A DNA stretch of 64,000 nucleotides from contig CAJTVB010000001.1 in NCBI GenBank assembly GCA_910579755.1, positions 162,512 to 226,511 on the forward strand. The letters are read 5' to 3'. The translations under genes and the position numbers were made by a program. The notes under the pieces are model-generated. The model ran no database searches and was not told where the DNA came from. It was given only the letters and a program-made list of their open reading frames with translations. This DNA is from an uncultured Acetatifactor sp. GTDB lineage: Bacteria > Bacillota > Clostridia > Lachnospirales > Lachnospiraceae. Shown here one piece after another: positions 8,331 through 17,100 of the stretch. Within the stretch, counting starts at the first letter, position 1. Every line of letters starts with the position of its first letter.

Positions 8331-8344
8331 GGTAAGCGTTTACA
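8331..8344. promoter_or_regulatory. cre-like catabolite-response element
   Basis: GGTAAGCGTTTACA matches the cre consensus TGWAANCGNTNWCA at 13 of 14 positions on the plus strand, and equally on the minus strand as TGTAAACGCTTACC. It lies about 120 bases before the likely pta start point and about 85 bases before the tmcAL start codon. In Bacillus subtilis, CcpA activates pta and ackA through upstream cre sites; a role here is inference. Confidence 0.5.
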
Positions 8345-8424
8345 CACGCAATATTATTGCAAATATTGTGAATTTATAAACAAAGTATGTACGGGAAAAT
8401 ATACAATTTAACGCATATTTTTCC

Positions 8425-8453
8425 TTGTCTCTCACTCTTATATTTAGTATAAT
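8425..8453 (+). promoter_or_regulatory. Promoter of pta-ackA
   Basis: TTGTCT (8425-8430), 17 bases, TATAAT (8448-8453), leaving a leader of about 115 bases before pta. The 8251-8573 gap otherwise holds the cre-like box and AT-rich sequence; nothing else is seen. Confidence 0.6.
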
Positions 8454-8573
8454 ACAAAATAAGCAGTTTGTTAAGTAGTTTTACTGGAAAGAATGTATAA
8501 AAATGTTGCTGAAACAAGGTACTGAAATAAAATATGTCGGCAGGAAATTGCCGGAACGGAAAGGAGATAGGGT

Positions 8574-9575
8574 ATGTCATACATTGACCTGATCAAGGAG
8601 AGGGCGCGGCTGGACAAAAAGACCATTGTGCTTCCGGAATCCAATGACAAAAGAACTCTGCTGGCAGCCGCCAGAATCGTGGAGGAGGGAATCGCTGACA
8701 TTATCATGGTGGGAAATGAGGAAAAGATCATGGACGGCGCGGGCTGGCTGGAAGTGGATCTGACAGGAATCACCGTGATCAATCCTGCAAATACGCCCAA
8801 GCTGGAGGAATATGTCAGTGTTTTGTATGAGACCAGAAAGGCGAAGGGAATGACGGAGGAAAAAGCCAGGGAAATACTGCTTGGGGATTATCTGACCTTC
8901 GGTATTGTCATGGTTAAGGCGGGCGATGCCGATGGAATGGTGGCGGGGGCCTGTCATTCCACTGCAGATACCTTAAGACCTGCGCTTCAGATATTAAAGA
9001 CTGCGCCGGGGGTACAGCTTGTTTCGGCATTTTTTATTATGGATACGCAGTTTAAGGATCAGGGCGAGAACGGAGCATTCCTTTTTGCTGACTGCGGCCT
9101 GAATCAGGATCCCACTGCGGAGGAGCTGGCCGCAATCGCCGAGTCTTCCGCCAGAAGCTTTAAATCGTTGATCGGTCCCAAGCCAGTGATTGCCATGTTG
9201 AGTCATTCAACAAGAGGAAGCGCAAAGCATGTCATGGTGGACAAGGTAGTGGAGGCCACAAGACTTGCCCGAGAGCAGTATCCACATCTGACTTTGGACG
9301 GGGAGCTTCAGCTGGATGCAGCGCTGGTCCCCGGGGTGGCCAAGTCCAAGGCACCGGGCAGCCCGGTGGGCGGAAGGGCAAATGTACTGATTTTCCCCAA
9401 TCTGGATGCGGGAAATATCGGTTATAAGCTGGTACAGAGGCTGGGAGGGGCGGAGGCCTACGGTCCCATGCTTCAGGGAATCGCAAAGCCCGTGAATGAT
9501 CTGTCCAGAGGATGCTCCTGGCAGGATATTGTGGGTGTTGTGGCGCTTACGGCAGTACAGGCCCAGCTGGCTTAG
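8574..9575 (+). CDS. pta: Phosphate acetyltransferase
   Basis: Converts acetyl-CoA and phosphate to acetyl phosphate and CoA. The 333-residue protein is the short, single-domain Pta of Firmicutes (PTA_PTB family), without the N-terminal DRTGG domain of enterobacterial enzymes. Recognisable blocks are KKTIVLPESNDKRTLLAAAR at the N-terminus, DADGMVAGACHSTADTLRPA, MLSHSTRGSAKH and DGELQLDAALVP, and PNLDAGNIGYKLVQRLGGAE near the C-terminus with the CoA/phosphate-binding arginines. AAAGGAG precedes the ATG. It is followed 53 bases later by ackA on the same transcript, giving a complete acetate-forming, ATP-yielding module. Confidence 0.97.
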   Translation: MSYIDLIKERARLDKKTIVLPESNDKRTLLAAARIVEEGIADIIMVGNEEKIMDGAGWLEVDLTGITVINPANTPKLEEYVSVLYETRKAKGMTEEKAREILLGDYLTFGIVMVKAGDADGMVAGACHSTADTLRPALQILKTAPGVQLVSAFFIMDTQFKDQGENGAFLFADCGLNQDPTAEELAAIAESSARSFKSLIGPKPVIAMLSHSTRGSAKHVMVDKVVEATRLAREQYPHLTLDGELQLDAALVPGVAKSKAPGSPVGGRANVLIFPNLDAGNIGYKLVQRLGGAEAYGPMLQGIAKPVNDLSRGCSWQDIVGVVALTAVQAQLA

Positions 9576-9628
9576 AGGGATGTATAAATTTGCAGGATGT
9601 ATATAAATTGAAAGGACGGATTTCATTT

Positions 9629-10822
9629 ATGAAGGTATTGGTTATAAACTGCGGCAGCTCTTCTCTGAAATTTCAGCTGATTGATTCTCAGTCTGAAAAG
9701 TGCCTGGCAAAGGGGCTTTGCGAGCGGATTGGAATAGACGGCAGCATGATCACTTATGCGCCGGAGGGCGGCGACAAAGAAAAAACGCTCACTCCCATGT
9801 CGGATCATACGGAGGCTATTCGGCTAGTGCTGGAGGCTTTGACAAATCCCGCTACGGGAGTGGTAAAGAATCTGGACGAGATCGGTGCGGTAGGGCATCG
9901 TGTGGTCCATGGCGGAGAGAAGTTCGCTGAATCGGTAATCATTGATGAGGAGGTTCTGGCGGCTATCCGAGAATGCAGCGATCTGGCGCCGCTTCATAAT
10001 CCGGCCAACCTGATCGGTATCGACGCCTGTCGGAAGCTGATGCCCTCCACTCCTATGGCGGCGGTGTTTGATACGGCGTTTCATCAGACCATGCCTGAGG
10101 AGGCATACATGTATGGACTTCCGTATGAATACTACCAGAAATATAAGATCAGAAGATATGGGTTTCATGGGACGAGCCATTCTTATGTGTCGAAAAGAGC
10201 GGCAGAGGTATTGGGAAAAAGCTATGAGGATTTGAAGATCATTGTCTGCCATTTGGGCAACGGTGCCAGTGTGTCCGCCGTGAAGAACGGCAGATGTGTG
10301 GACACCTCCATGGGGCTGACGCCTTTGGAAGGACTGATCATGGGAACGCGGTCCGGCGATATCGATCCGGCCATCATTGAATTCCTGGCGCATAAGGAAG
10401 GGAAGGATATCGATCAGATCATGAATGTGCTGAACAAGAAATCCGGTGTGCTGGGGCTTTCGGATAACCTGTCTTCAGATTTCAGGGATTTGGAGGATGG
10501 CTATCACGCAGGAAATGTCCATGCGGTCAGAACATTGAAAACCTTCTGCTATCGTGTGGCAAAATATGTGGGAGCCTATACGGCGGCCATGAATGGAGTA
10601 GATGTGATCTGCTTCACCGCAGGCGTGGGAGAAAATGCAGGAATAGTGCGCACCTTTGTCTGCGAGTACCTGGGATATCTGGGAGTGGAGCTGGACCAGG
10701 AGGCAAATGGCAGAAGGGGAGAGGACATAGTGATTTCTACGCCGGACAGCAGGACTACTGTTATGGTCATTCCGACCAATGAAGAGCTGGCTATTGCCAG
10801 AGAAACGGTGAGGCTTTTATAA
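9629..10822 (+). CDS. ackA: Acetate kinase
   Basis: Transfers the phosphate of acetyl phosphate to ADP, giving acetate and ATP. The 397-residue protein has signature 1 VLVINCGSSSLKFQLID at residues 3-19, signature 2 MAAVFDTAFHQTMP near 145, the HGTSHSYVSKRA loop near 180, the adenosine-binding CHLGNGASVSAV and ICFTAGVGENA near 330. The ATG at 9629 is used because the ASKHA fold starts there and AAAGGACGG precedes it; an open frame extends 39 codons upstream but that part is the pta-ackA intergenic region in a Cys/Gly-rich non-protein-like frame. Confidence 0.97.
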   Translation: MKVLVINCGSSSLKFQLIDSQSEKCLAKGLCERIGIDGSMITYAPEGGDKEKTLTPMSDHTEAIRLVLEALTNPATGVVKNLDEIGAVGHRVVHGGEKFAESVIIDEEVLAAIRECSDLAPLHNPANLIGIDACRKLMPSTPMAAVFDTAFHQTMPEEAYMYGLPYEYYQKYKIRRYGFHGTSHSYVSKRAAEVLGKSYEDLKIIVCHLGNGASVSAVKNGRCVDTSMGLTPLEGLIMGTRSGDIDPAIIEFLAHKEGKDIDQIMNVLNKKSGVLGLSDNLSSDFRDLEDGYHAGNVHAVRTLKTFCYRVAKYVGAYTAAMNGVDVICFTAGVGENAGIVRTFVCEYLGYLGVELDQEANGRRGEDIVISTPDSRTTVMVIPTNEELAIARETVRLL

Positions 10823-10837
10823 GGGAAACAGGGAGGT

Positions 10838-10925
10838 GGCCTGGCCGTTCAGCCCACGCCATTGGCTTGGCCTGGCCGTTCAGCCCACGCCATTGGCTTG
10901 GCCTGGCCGTTCAGCCCACGCCATT
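10838..10925. repeat. 31-bp tandem repeat, 2.8 copies
   Basis: Unit 1 (10838-10868) and unit 2 (10869-10899) are identical; unit 3 (10900-10925) matches 26 bases and then diverges. Each begins GGCCTGGCCGTTCAGCCC and ends CACGCCATTGGCTT. The 31-bp period is not a multiple of three and no gene is seen, so it is non-coding. The third unit runs into the next structured element. Confidence 0.95.
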
Positions 10926-10989
10926 CGCAAAGCCGTGCCTTTCGGCACTTTTCGCTGCTTCGCAGCTGCCTTTGCTCATAGAATGGCGT
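10918..10989. repeat. Branched hairpin element after ackA
   Basis: An outer stem is formed by ACGCCATTCGCAAAG (10918-10932) with CTTTGC (10970-10975) and GAATGGCGT (10981-10989), with a five-base bulge. Inside are two small hairpins: GTGCC/GGCAC (10935-10939/10944-10948) and GCTGC/GCAGC (10954-10958/10962-10966). No ORF fits. The architecture resembles the element at 59544-59686. Confidence 0.65.
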
Positions 10990-10994
10990 TCCCT

Positions 10995-11055
10995 CAGTCC
11001 ATGTGAACATCTGAAAATTCGTGCGAGCACGATTTTCAGATGTTCGCATGGACTG
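10995..11055. repeat. Long near-perfect palindrome (29-bp arms)
   Basis: CAGTCCATGTGAACATCTGA... (10995-11024) and its inverse (11027-11055) pair over 29 bases with one mismatch and one bulged T around the two-base loop GA. No T-run follows it, so a simple terminator is unlikely. The 10823-11167 gap therefore consists of tandem repeats, a branched hairpin, this palindrome and the yceD promoter. Confidence 0.9.
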
Positions 11056-11087
11056 GCTGAACTGTTGGAAAATAATGCAGAATTTGG

Positions 11088-11116
11088 TTGACAAACAGGG
11101 TTTCACTATGTATAAT
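11088..11116 (+). promoter_or_regulatory. Consensus promoter of yceD-rpmF
   Basis: A perfect TTGACA (11088-11093), 17 bases, perfect TATAAT (11111-11116), with a leader of about 45 bases. Confidence 0.85.
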
Positions 11117-11167
11117 GAATCAGTGTGTGAAATCATGTTTACACAAAAATGATACACAGGAGCCGTT

Positions 11168-11686
11168 ATGTTAATTGATTTATCAGATGTGCTGGCGTCC
11201 GAGAGCAGAGAGGTTACTGCACAGGTTCCGCTGGAGCTTGCAGGGTTTAACAGCAGGATGGGCAGCTTTCCTGTTGTGGAAAAGTCTCCGGCAGCTTTTA
11301 CCTTTACCAACATAGAGCCTCATAAAGCCAGGATTTCCGGGAAAGCAACGCTGGTATTTCAAGCTTGTTGTGACCGGTGCCTGACAGAGGTTCCTCTGAG
11401 TCTGGAGCTGTCTTTTGACAGGATAGTGGTTTCTCCCGATGGGGAGCAGGAGGATGAGGATGACCAAGGCTTCATGGAGGGCAGCCAGCTGAATGCGGAA
11501 GCTTTTGTGTATGACGAGATCATGGGTAACTGGCCGGTTAAGATTTTGTGCAGAGAGGACTGTAAAGGGATCTGTCCTGAATGCGGACAGAATCTTAACA
11601 TGGGGGATTGTGGATGTGATACCTTCGTTCCCGATCCGCGTATGGCAGTGATACAAGATATTTTCAATGGGAATAAGGAGGTGTAA
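11168..11686 (+). CDS. yceD: YceD/DUF177 family protein
   Basis: 172 residues of the YceD (DUF177, large-ribosomal-RNA accumulation) family, encoded directly before rpmF as in most bacteria. Family features are the CCDRCLTEVPLSLELSFDR segment near residue 65 with paired cysteines, an acidic middle EQEDEDDQGFMEGSQLNAEA, and the C-terminal CREDCKGICPECGQNLN followed by GDCGCD, a likely metal-binding knuckle. In other bacteria and in plants YceD is needed for 23S rRNA accumulation; its exact mechanism is unknown. It is transcribed from a consensus promoter and its stop is two bases before rpmF. Confidence 0.9.
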   Translation: MLIDLSDVLASESREVTAQVPLELAGFNSRMGSFPVVEKSPAAFTFTNIEPHKARISGKATLVFQACCDRCLTEVPLSLELSFDRIVVSPDGEQEDEDDQGFMEGSQLNAEAFVYDEIMGNWPVKILCREDCKGICPECGQNLNMGDCGCDTFVPDPRMAVIQDIFNGNKEV

Positions 11687-11688
11687 CC

Positions 11689-11871
11689 ATGTCTATTTGT
11701 CCTAAAAATAAATCTTCCAAATCCAGAAGAGACAAGAGGAGAGCAAATTGGAAGATGTCTGCCCCTACACTGGTAAAGTGCAGCAAGTGCGGCGCTCTTA
11801 TGACGCCTCACAGGGTTTGTAAGGCCTGCGGCTCTTACAACAAGAAACAGGTCGTTAACGTTGAGGCGTAA
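11689..11871 (+). CDS. rpmF: 50S ribosomal protein L32
   Basis: A 60-residue zinc-ribbon L32: basic N-terminus SICPKNKSSKSRRDKRRANW, then CSKCG (about 31-35) and CKACG (about 44-48), the C-type form with four intact cysteines. AAGGAGGTG precedes the ATG and overlaps the end of yceD, so the pair is translationally close-coupled. A terminator follows at 11971. Confidence 0.97.
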   Translation: MSICPKNKSSKSRRDKRRANWKMSAPTLVKCSKCGALMTPHRVCKACGSYNKKQVVNVEA

Positions 11872-11970
11872 ACCGTTGCGGGAGACCTGACGCTTTGCCA
11901 TGGATTGCAGTTATGTTAGGCCTGCCCGTGCAGTGAGGGCAGGGCGGATCGATCAAGCGGCAGCAAGTAA

Positions 11971-11998
11971 AGGTGTCCTTCGGGGCACCTGTTTTGTT
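11971..11998 (+). terminator. Terminator of yceD-rpmF
   Basis: AGGTGTCC (11971-11978) pairs with GG.CACCT (to 11990) around a UUCG-type loop, followed by GTTTTGTTAT. Confidence 0.75.
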
Positions 11999-12024
11999 AT
12001 GCAAAAAAATCTTGATTTTTGCAT
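11999..12024. promoter_or_regulatory. Palindrome over the plsX promoter -35 region
   Basis: ATGCAAAAA (11999-12007) and TTTTTGCAT (12016-12024) are perfect inverted arms around an eight-base centre that contains the start of the -35 hexamer. Position and symmetry suit a repressor operator for fatty-acid/phospholipid genes, but the sequence is not recognisably the FapR box, so the regulator is unknown. Confidence 0.45.
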
Positions 12025-12040
12025 AGGTGTCTAGTATAGT
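12012..12040 (+). promoter_or_regulatory. Promoter of plsX-acpP
   Basis: TTGATT (12012-12017), 17 bases, TATAGT (12035-12040). It lies between the rpmF terminator and plsX. Confidence 0.65.
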
Positions 12041-12098
12041 AAAATAGAATGCAGAAAAGGAAGTAATTTCCTGGCGGATATATGTGGAGGAAGATCCT

Positions 12099-13103
12099 AT
12101 GGCTGAAATGGTAAATGTGGCAGTGGATGCCATGGGCGGGGACAATGCGCCGAAAGAAATTGTAAAGGGCGCAGTGGAAGCCGTGAATGAGGATAAACGC
12201 GTCAAGGTGTTTCTGGTGGGACGTGAACCGGAGATTCGGGAAGAATTGAAAAGCTATACCTATGACGCACAGCGGCTGGAAGTGGTGCATGCCCAGGAGG
12301 TGATCGAAACAGGAGAGCCGCCGGTTATGGCTATCCGTAAAAAGAAGGATTCTTCCATTGTCAAGGCCATGTATATGGTGAAGGACGGAAGCTGTGACGC
12401 GCTGGTATCCGCAGGGAGCACGGGGGCCGTGCTGGTAGGCGGACAGGTGATCGTGGGACGGATCAAGGGTGTGGAAAGGCCTCCTCTGGCTCCGATTATT
12501 CCCAATATCAACGGGGTCAGCCTTCTGCTGGACTGCGGTGCAAACGTAGATGCAAAGGCATCACAGCTGCTCCAGTTTGCCAGAATCGGAAGCATTTATA
12601 TGGAAAGCATAATCGGTGTCAGCAATCCCAGGGTGGGTCTGGTGAACATCGGCGTGGAGGAAGAGAAAGGAAATGCTCTGACAAGAGAGGCATATCCCTT
12701 GTTTCGGGACTGTCCCGATATTAACTTTGTGGGGAATGTAGAGGCCCGGGACATTCCTTTTGGAGGCGCCGATGTGCTGGTTTGTGAGGCTTTTGCGGGA
12801 AATATTGTGCTGAAAATGCTGGAGGGTGTCAGCGGAGCGCTGGTGGCCAAGATCAAGGCAGGCATGATGGAAAATCTGCGCAGCAAGCTGGGCGCTCTTC
12901 TGGTGAAGCCTGCGCTGAAACGGACGCTGAAGGGCTTCAGCACGGAGGAATATGGCGGAGCGCCGCTTCTGGGACTGAACGGTCTGGTGGTGAAGACTCA
13001 TGGCAGCAGTAAGGCAGTCGAAATCAGGAATTCCATTCTGCAATGTATTGCTTTTAAAGAACAGAACATCAATGAAAAAATCAGAGAACAGATTGTTCTG
13101 TAA
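12099..13103 (+). CDS. plsX: Phosphate acyltransferase PlsX
   Basis: Makes acyl-phosphate from acyl-ACP and phosphate, the first committed step of PlsX/PlsY phospholipid synthesis, at the inner membrane face. The 334-residue protein begins VNVAVDAMGGDNAPKEIVKG (family N-terminus) and has ALVSAGSTGAVLVGG, LLDCGANVDAK and FVGNVEARDIPFGGADVLVC. ATG 12099 is used because GGAGGA precedes it by seven bases; an in-frame GTG five codons earlier lacks a site. It is followed by acpP after 36 bases, pairing the enzyme with its substrate carrier. A palindrome covers the promoter. Confidence 0.96.
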   Translation: MAEMVNVAVDAMGGDNAPKEIVKGAVEAVNEDKRVKVFLVGREPEIREELKSYTYDAQRLEVVHAQEVIETGEPPVMAIRKKKDSSIVKAMYMVKDGSCDALVSAGSTGAVLVGGQVIVGRIKGVERPPLAPIIPNINGVSLLLDCGANVDAKASQLLQFARIGSIYMESIIGVSNPRVGLVNIGVEEEKGNALTREAYPLFRDCPDINFVGNVEARDIPFGGADVLVCEAFAGNIVLKMLEGVSGALVAKIKAGMMENLRSKLGALLVKPALKRTLKGFSTEEYGGAPLLGLNGLVVKTHGSSKAVEIRNSILQCIAFKEQNINEKIREQIVL

Positions 13104-13139
13104 AAATAATTTCCGCCGGAGCGGACAAGGAGGTTCAAC

Positions 13140-13367
13140 ATGGAATTTGAAAAATTAAAAACAGTTATTGCCGGCGTCCTGAATGTGGATCCGGACGAAA
13201 TCACGATGGAGTCTACTTTCCAGAGTGACCTGGGGGCAGACTCTCTGGATGTATTTGAAATTGTCATGGGGATCGAGGAGGAATTCGGCATTGAGATTCC
13301 TGCGGAAAAGGCGGAAAAGATCTCTACCGTGGAGGAAGCGGTGGAATTGATCAAGAGCCTGACATAA
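13140..13367 (+). CDS. acpP: Acyl carrier protein
   Basis: A 75-residue acidic four-helix ACP with the phosphopantetheine attachment serine in GADSLDVFEIVMGIEEEFGI (DSL, Ser about 36). It carries acyl chains for fatty acid synthesis and donates to PlsX. AAGGAGG lies six bases before the ATG. It sits between plsX and rnc, the usual Firmicute order. Confidence 0.97.
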   Translation: MEFEKLKTVIAGVLNVDPDEITMESTFQSDLGADSLDVFEIVMGIEEEFGIEIPAEKAEKISTVEEAVELIKSLT

Positions 13368-13398
13368 AGATTTCGAATGCTTTTATAAGGTGAATAAT

Positions 13399-13448
13399 GA
13401 GCAGTCCGCCGGAGGTAAAACCACTATGCGTACTGCTCGTTTGCTTTG
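13399..13448 (+). terminator. Weak hairpin after acpP
   Basis: GAGCAGT (13399-13405) and ACTGCTC (13432-13438) can pair around a long loop, followed by GTTTGCTTTG. It may be a leaky terminator between acpP and rnc. Confidence 0.35.
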
Positions 13449-13479
13449 CGGGGGTGACACGCCGTAAGAGGAGAATAGG

Positions 13480-14193
13480 ATGTTGGAAGGCTATACCTTG
13501 AAGATATTGGAGGAACGTATCGGTTATTGCTTCAATAATAGTTCATTGCTGAAGCAGGCTCTGACTCACAGCTCTTTTACCAATGAGCGGAAGATTAATA
13601 AGACCGGGAATTATGAGCGTCTGGAATTTCTGGGAGACGCTGTGCTGGAGCTGGTGTCCAGTGAATTTCTGTTCCGTGAGCACCCAACCATGCCGGAGGG
13701 AGAACTGACAAAAACCCGTGCGTCCATGGTCTGTGAGTCCTCTCTTGCGTTCTGCGCCAGGGATCTGGAGCTGGGACAGTTTATGATGCTGGGAAAAGGA
13801 GAGGAGACCACCGGGGGCCGGGACAGGGAGAGCATTGTCTCCGACGGTATGGAGGCGGTGATCGGCGCTATCTATCTGGATGGAGGCATGGAGGCGGCCA
13901 AAGAGTTTATCAATCGGTTCATTCTGTCTGACCTGGAGGATAAGCAGCTGTTTTACGACAGCAAGAGCAATCTTCAGGAACTGATGCAGGGGGTGCTGAA
14001 AAAAGAATTTTATTATGAGCTTTTGGAGGAGAGCGGTCCGGAGCACGATAAAACCTTTCGGGTTGCGGTGACTATGGAGGGCAAGTGTCTGGGGGCCGGC
14101 ACAGGGCGGACAAAAAAAGCGGCGGAGCAGCAGGCGGCATATAAGGCGCTGCTGTTTTTGAGGGATAACGGATATGTATTTAAAAAGCATTGA
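13480..14193 (+). CDS. rnc: Ribonuclease III
   Basis: Cuts double-stranded RNA, including the rRNA precursors. The 237-residue protein has the catalytic signature ERLEFLGDAVLELVSSEFLF (about 45-64), a second catalytic block SDGMEAVIGAIYLDGG near 125 with the metal-binding Glu, and a C-terminal dsRNA-binding domain from about 160 (SKSNLQELMQGVLKK to GRTKKAAEQQAAYKALL). AGGAG precedes the ATG. Its last 20 bases overlap the start of smc, so the two are translationally coupled, as in many Firmicutes. Confidence 0.97.
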   Translation: MLEGYTLKILEERIGYCFNNSSLLKQALTHSSFTNERKINKTGNYERLEFLGDAVLELVSSEFLFREHPTMPEGELTKTRASMVCESSLAFCARDLELGQFMMLGKGEETTGGRDRESIVSDGMEAVIGAIYLDGGMEAAKEFINRFILSDLEDKQLFYDSKSNLQELMQGVLKKEFYYELLEESGPEHDKTFRVAVTMEGKCLGAGTGRTKKAAEQQAAYKALLFLRDNGYVFKKH

Positions 14194-17100
14194 GGTACAG
14201 GGCTTTAAGTCCTTTGCCAACAAAATAAATTTTCAGTTTCACAACGGCATAACCGGCATCGTGGGACCGAACGGAAGCGGTAAAAGCAATGTGGCGGATG
14301 CTGTACGGTGGGTTCTGGGAGAGCAGCGGGTAAAACAGCTGCGCGGCGCCAGTATGCAGGATGTCATTTTCTCGGGAACAGAAAACAGAAAGCCCTTGAG
14401 CTGTGCCTACGTTGCCATTACACTGGATAACGGAGACCATCAGCTGGCTATCGATTTTGAAGAGGTGACGGTGGCAAGACGCATTTACCGTTCCGGAGAA
14501 AGTGAATATCTGATCAACGGAAGTCCCTGCCGATTAAAGGATGTAAACGAGCTTTTTTATGACACGGGAATAGGCAAAGAAGGATATTCCATTATCGGAC
14601 AGGGTCAGATCGACAAGATTCTCAGCGGTAAGCCCGAGGAGCGCAGGGAGCTTTTTGATGAAGCTGCCGGTATTGTGAAATTCAAGCGCAGGAAAGCGGC
14701 GGCTCAGACCAAGCTGGAAAATGAGAAACAGAATCTGGTCCGTGTCAATGACATCCTTTCCGAGCTGGAAAAACAGACAGGTCCTCTGGAGAAGCAGTCG
14801 GAGACGGCCAAGGTATATCTGCGGAAGAAGGAAGAGCTGAAAACATTAGATGTGAATATGTTTTTGCTGGAAAATGTGAGGCTGCGGGAACAGCTGCAGG
14901 GCATGGAGGAAAAATACGGCATTGCAGAAAGCGAATTGACCGGCGTTAACGAAAAATATGAGGGAATCAAAGAAGAATACCAGCAGATTCAGGAGGAGAT
15001 CGAGGGCCTGGAAGCGGCCATTGAGCTGGCCAGAAGCTCGGTGACAGACACAGGTCTTTTGCGGGGAAAGCTGGAGGGCGAGATGAACGTTCTGAAGGAA
15101 CAGATCAATTCTGCCCATGGCAGCGAGGCGCACCTGACCAGCCGCAGGAACACCCTCCGGGAGGAAATTGCGTCCAAAGAGCAGGACAGAGATCAGATCC
15201 TGCAGGAAAAGGACCGGGCGGAGAGCCAGTTGACAGAGATTGCGGGAGAAGCAGGAAGAGCCAGGAAGGAACTGGAGGAAATCCACGAGAAAATTGCCGG
15301 CTTGAATACAAGAATTGAGACCGGAAAAAATACAATTATTGATGCTTTGAACCAGCGGGCTGCCATCAAATCAAAGCTGGGAAGATTCGACACGATGATG
15401 GAGCAGGAAAACATTCGTCGTGCAGAACTGAATTCCCGTCTCCTGCGGGCCAAGGCAGACGAGGCTGCCAGAGAGGAGACTGTCAGGAAGCTGGAAGCGG
15501 AATTCCAGGCGGTGACAGAGGAATTGAACCGGATGAACGAGAAGCAGGCCGGCGTGGAGCAGGAGTTGGGAGATATTCGGGAGACACTGACAAAGAAGGA
15601 CGCAGGTCTGCGGGAGGCGCAAAGTGCTTACCATATGGAAAAATCACGTCTGGAAGCGCTGAGCAATCTTACGGAGCGCTATGAGGGCTACGGCGGCAGC
15701 GTAAAGAAGGTGATGGAGCAGAAGGAGAAGGAAAAGGGCATTATCGGCGTGGTGGCAGACATTATCAAGGTGGAAAAAAAGTATGAGACTGCCATTGAGA
15801 CTGCGCTGGGAGGCAATATACAGAACATTGTCACAGACAATGAGGAGACCGCCAAGAGGATGATCGGTTTTTTGAAGACCAACCGGCTGGGGCGCGCCAC
15901 CTTTCTTCCCCTTACCAGCATAACAAGACATCAGGAATTTAAAAATTCGGGTGCCCTTTCTGAAAAAGGCGTCATCGGCCTGGCGGACGAGCTGGTTCGG
16001 ACGGAGGATACGTATAGGGATGTGGCCAAAGCCATGCTGGGGCGGATTCTGGTGGTGGACAATGTAGACAATGCCGTAAAGATCGCCAGAAAATATGAGT
16101 ATGGCATCCGTATGGTGACGTTGGAGGGAGAGCTCCTGGTGCCCGGAGGAGCCATCAGCGGAGGCGCCTTTAAAAATAACAGCAACCTTCTGGGAAGGCG
16201 CCGGGAGATCGATGAGCTGGAAAAGTCGGTGAAAAAGCTGCTGCTTGCCATCGACAAATCCAACCGTGAGATCGATGAGACCAAGGCAAAGAGAAATCAG
16301 CTGAGGATGAGCCTGGAGGCGTTGAAGGCGGATATTCAGCGAAAATCCATAGAACAAAACACCGCACGATTGAACATCGGCCAGACCCGGGAGCGAATTC
16401 AGGAAGAGGTGGAAGGGGCGGCCTCTCTGAAGCTGGAAGAAAAGGAGATTGAAGGAAGGATCTTCCAAATCAAAAATGATAAAGAATCCGCTCAGAAGGA
16501 GCTGGCGGAAAGCGAAGCCCTGGAGGCAGGTGTGCAGGAGCAGATCGCAGAGTTTCAGCAGGAGCTGGAGATACACAGAAGTCAGGAGACGGAAGCTTCC
16601 ACCCGGGTATCCCAATGGGAACTGAAGGTTGAAAAGATGCGCCAGGAGTCAGGATTTAAACAGACCAATGTGGACCGTATCCAGGAGGAGCTGGGGCGCT
16701 GCCGGTCAGAGCTGGAAGAAATTCTGGAGGCCCTGGAGGCCAACCGTCAGGAGATAGAGCAGAAGAGCCAGAATGTGGCACAGATCCAAAAAACCATTGA
16801 GGCATCCTACGATACACAGAATGAATCGGAGGTGAAGCTTAAGGAAAATACCGCCCGAAAGGAAGAATTGTCTTCTCGCCAGAAAAGCTTTTTTCAGAGA
16901 CGGGAGGAGCTGGCGGAGAATAAGACCTCTCTGGAAAAGGAGGTATACCGCCTGAATATTCAGAAGGAGAAGCTGGAGGAAGCCATGGAGTCCCAGATCA
17001 ACTATATGTGGGACGAGTATGAGATTACCTTAAGCGATGCCGCAGCACTCAGGGATGAGAGTATGACGGATCTGGCAGCTATGAAGAAGGAGATCGCTTC

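Noticed and set aside
9512..9628. Upstream 39-codon extension of ackA
   Set aside because: It encodes a Cys/Gly-rich stretch overlapping the end of pta in another frame; the acetate kinase fold begins at 9629.
10838..10925. 31-bp tandem repeat considered as a CRISPR array
   Set aside because: Units abut without spacers, only 2.8 copies exist and no cas gene is nearby.
15644..16615. 323-codon minus-strand open frame
   Set aside because: Antisense to the coiled coil and hinge of smc; no domain.
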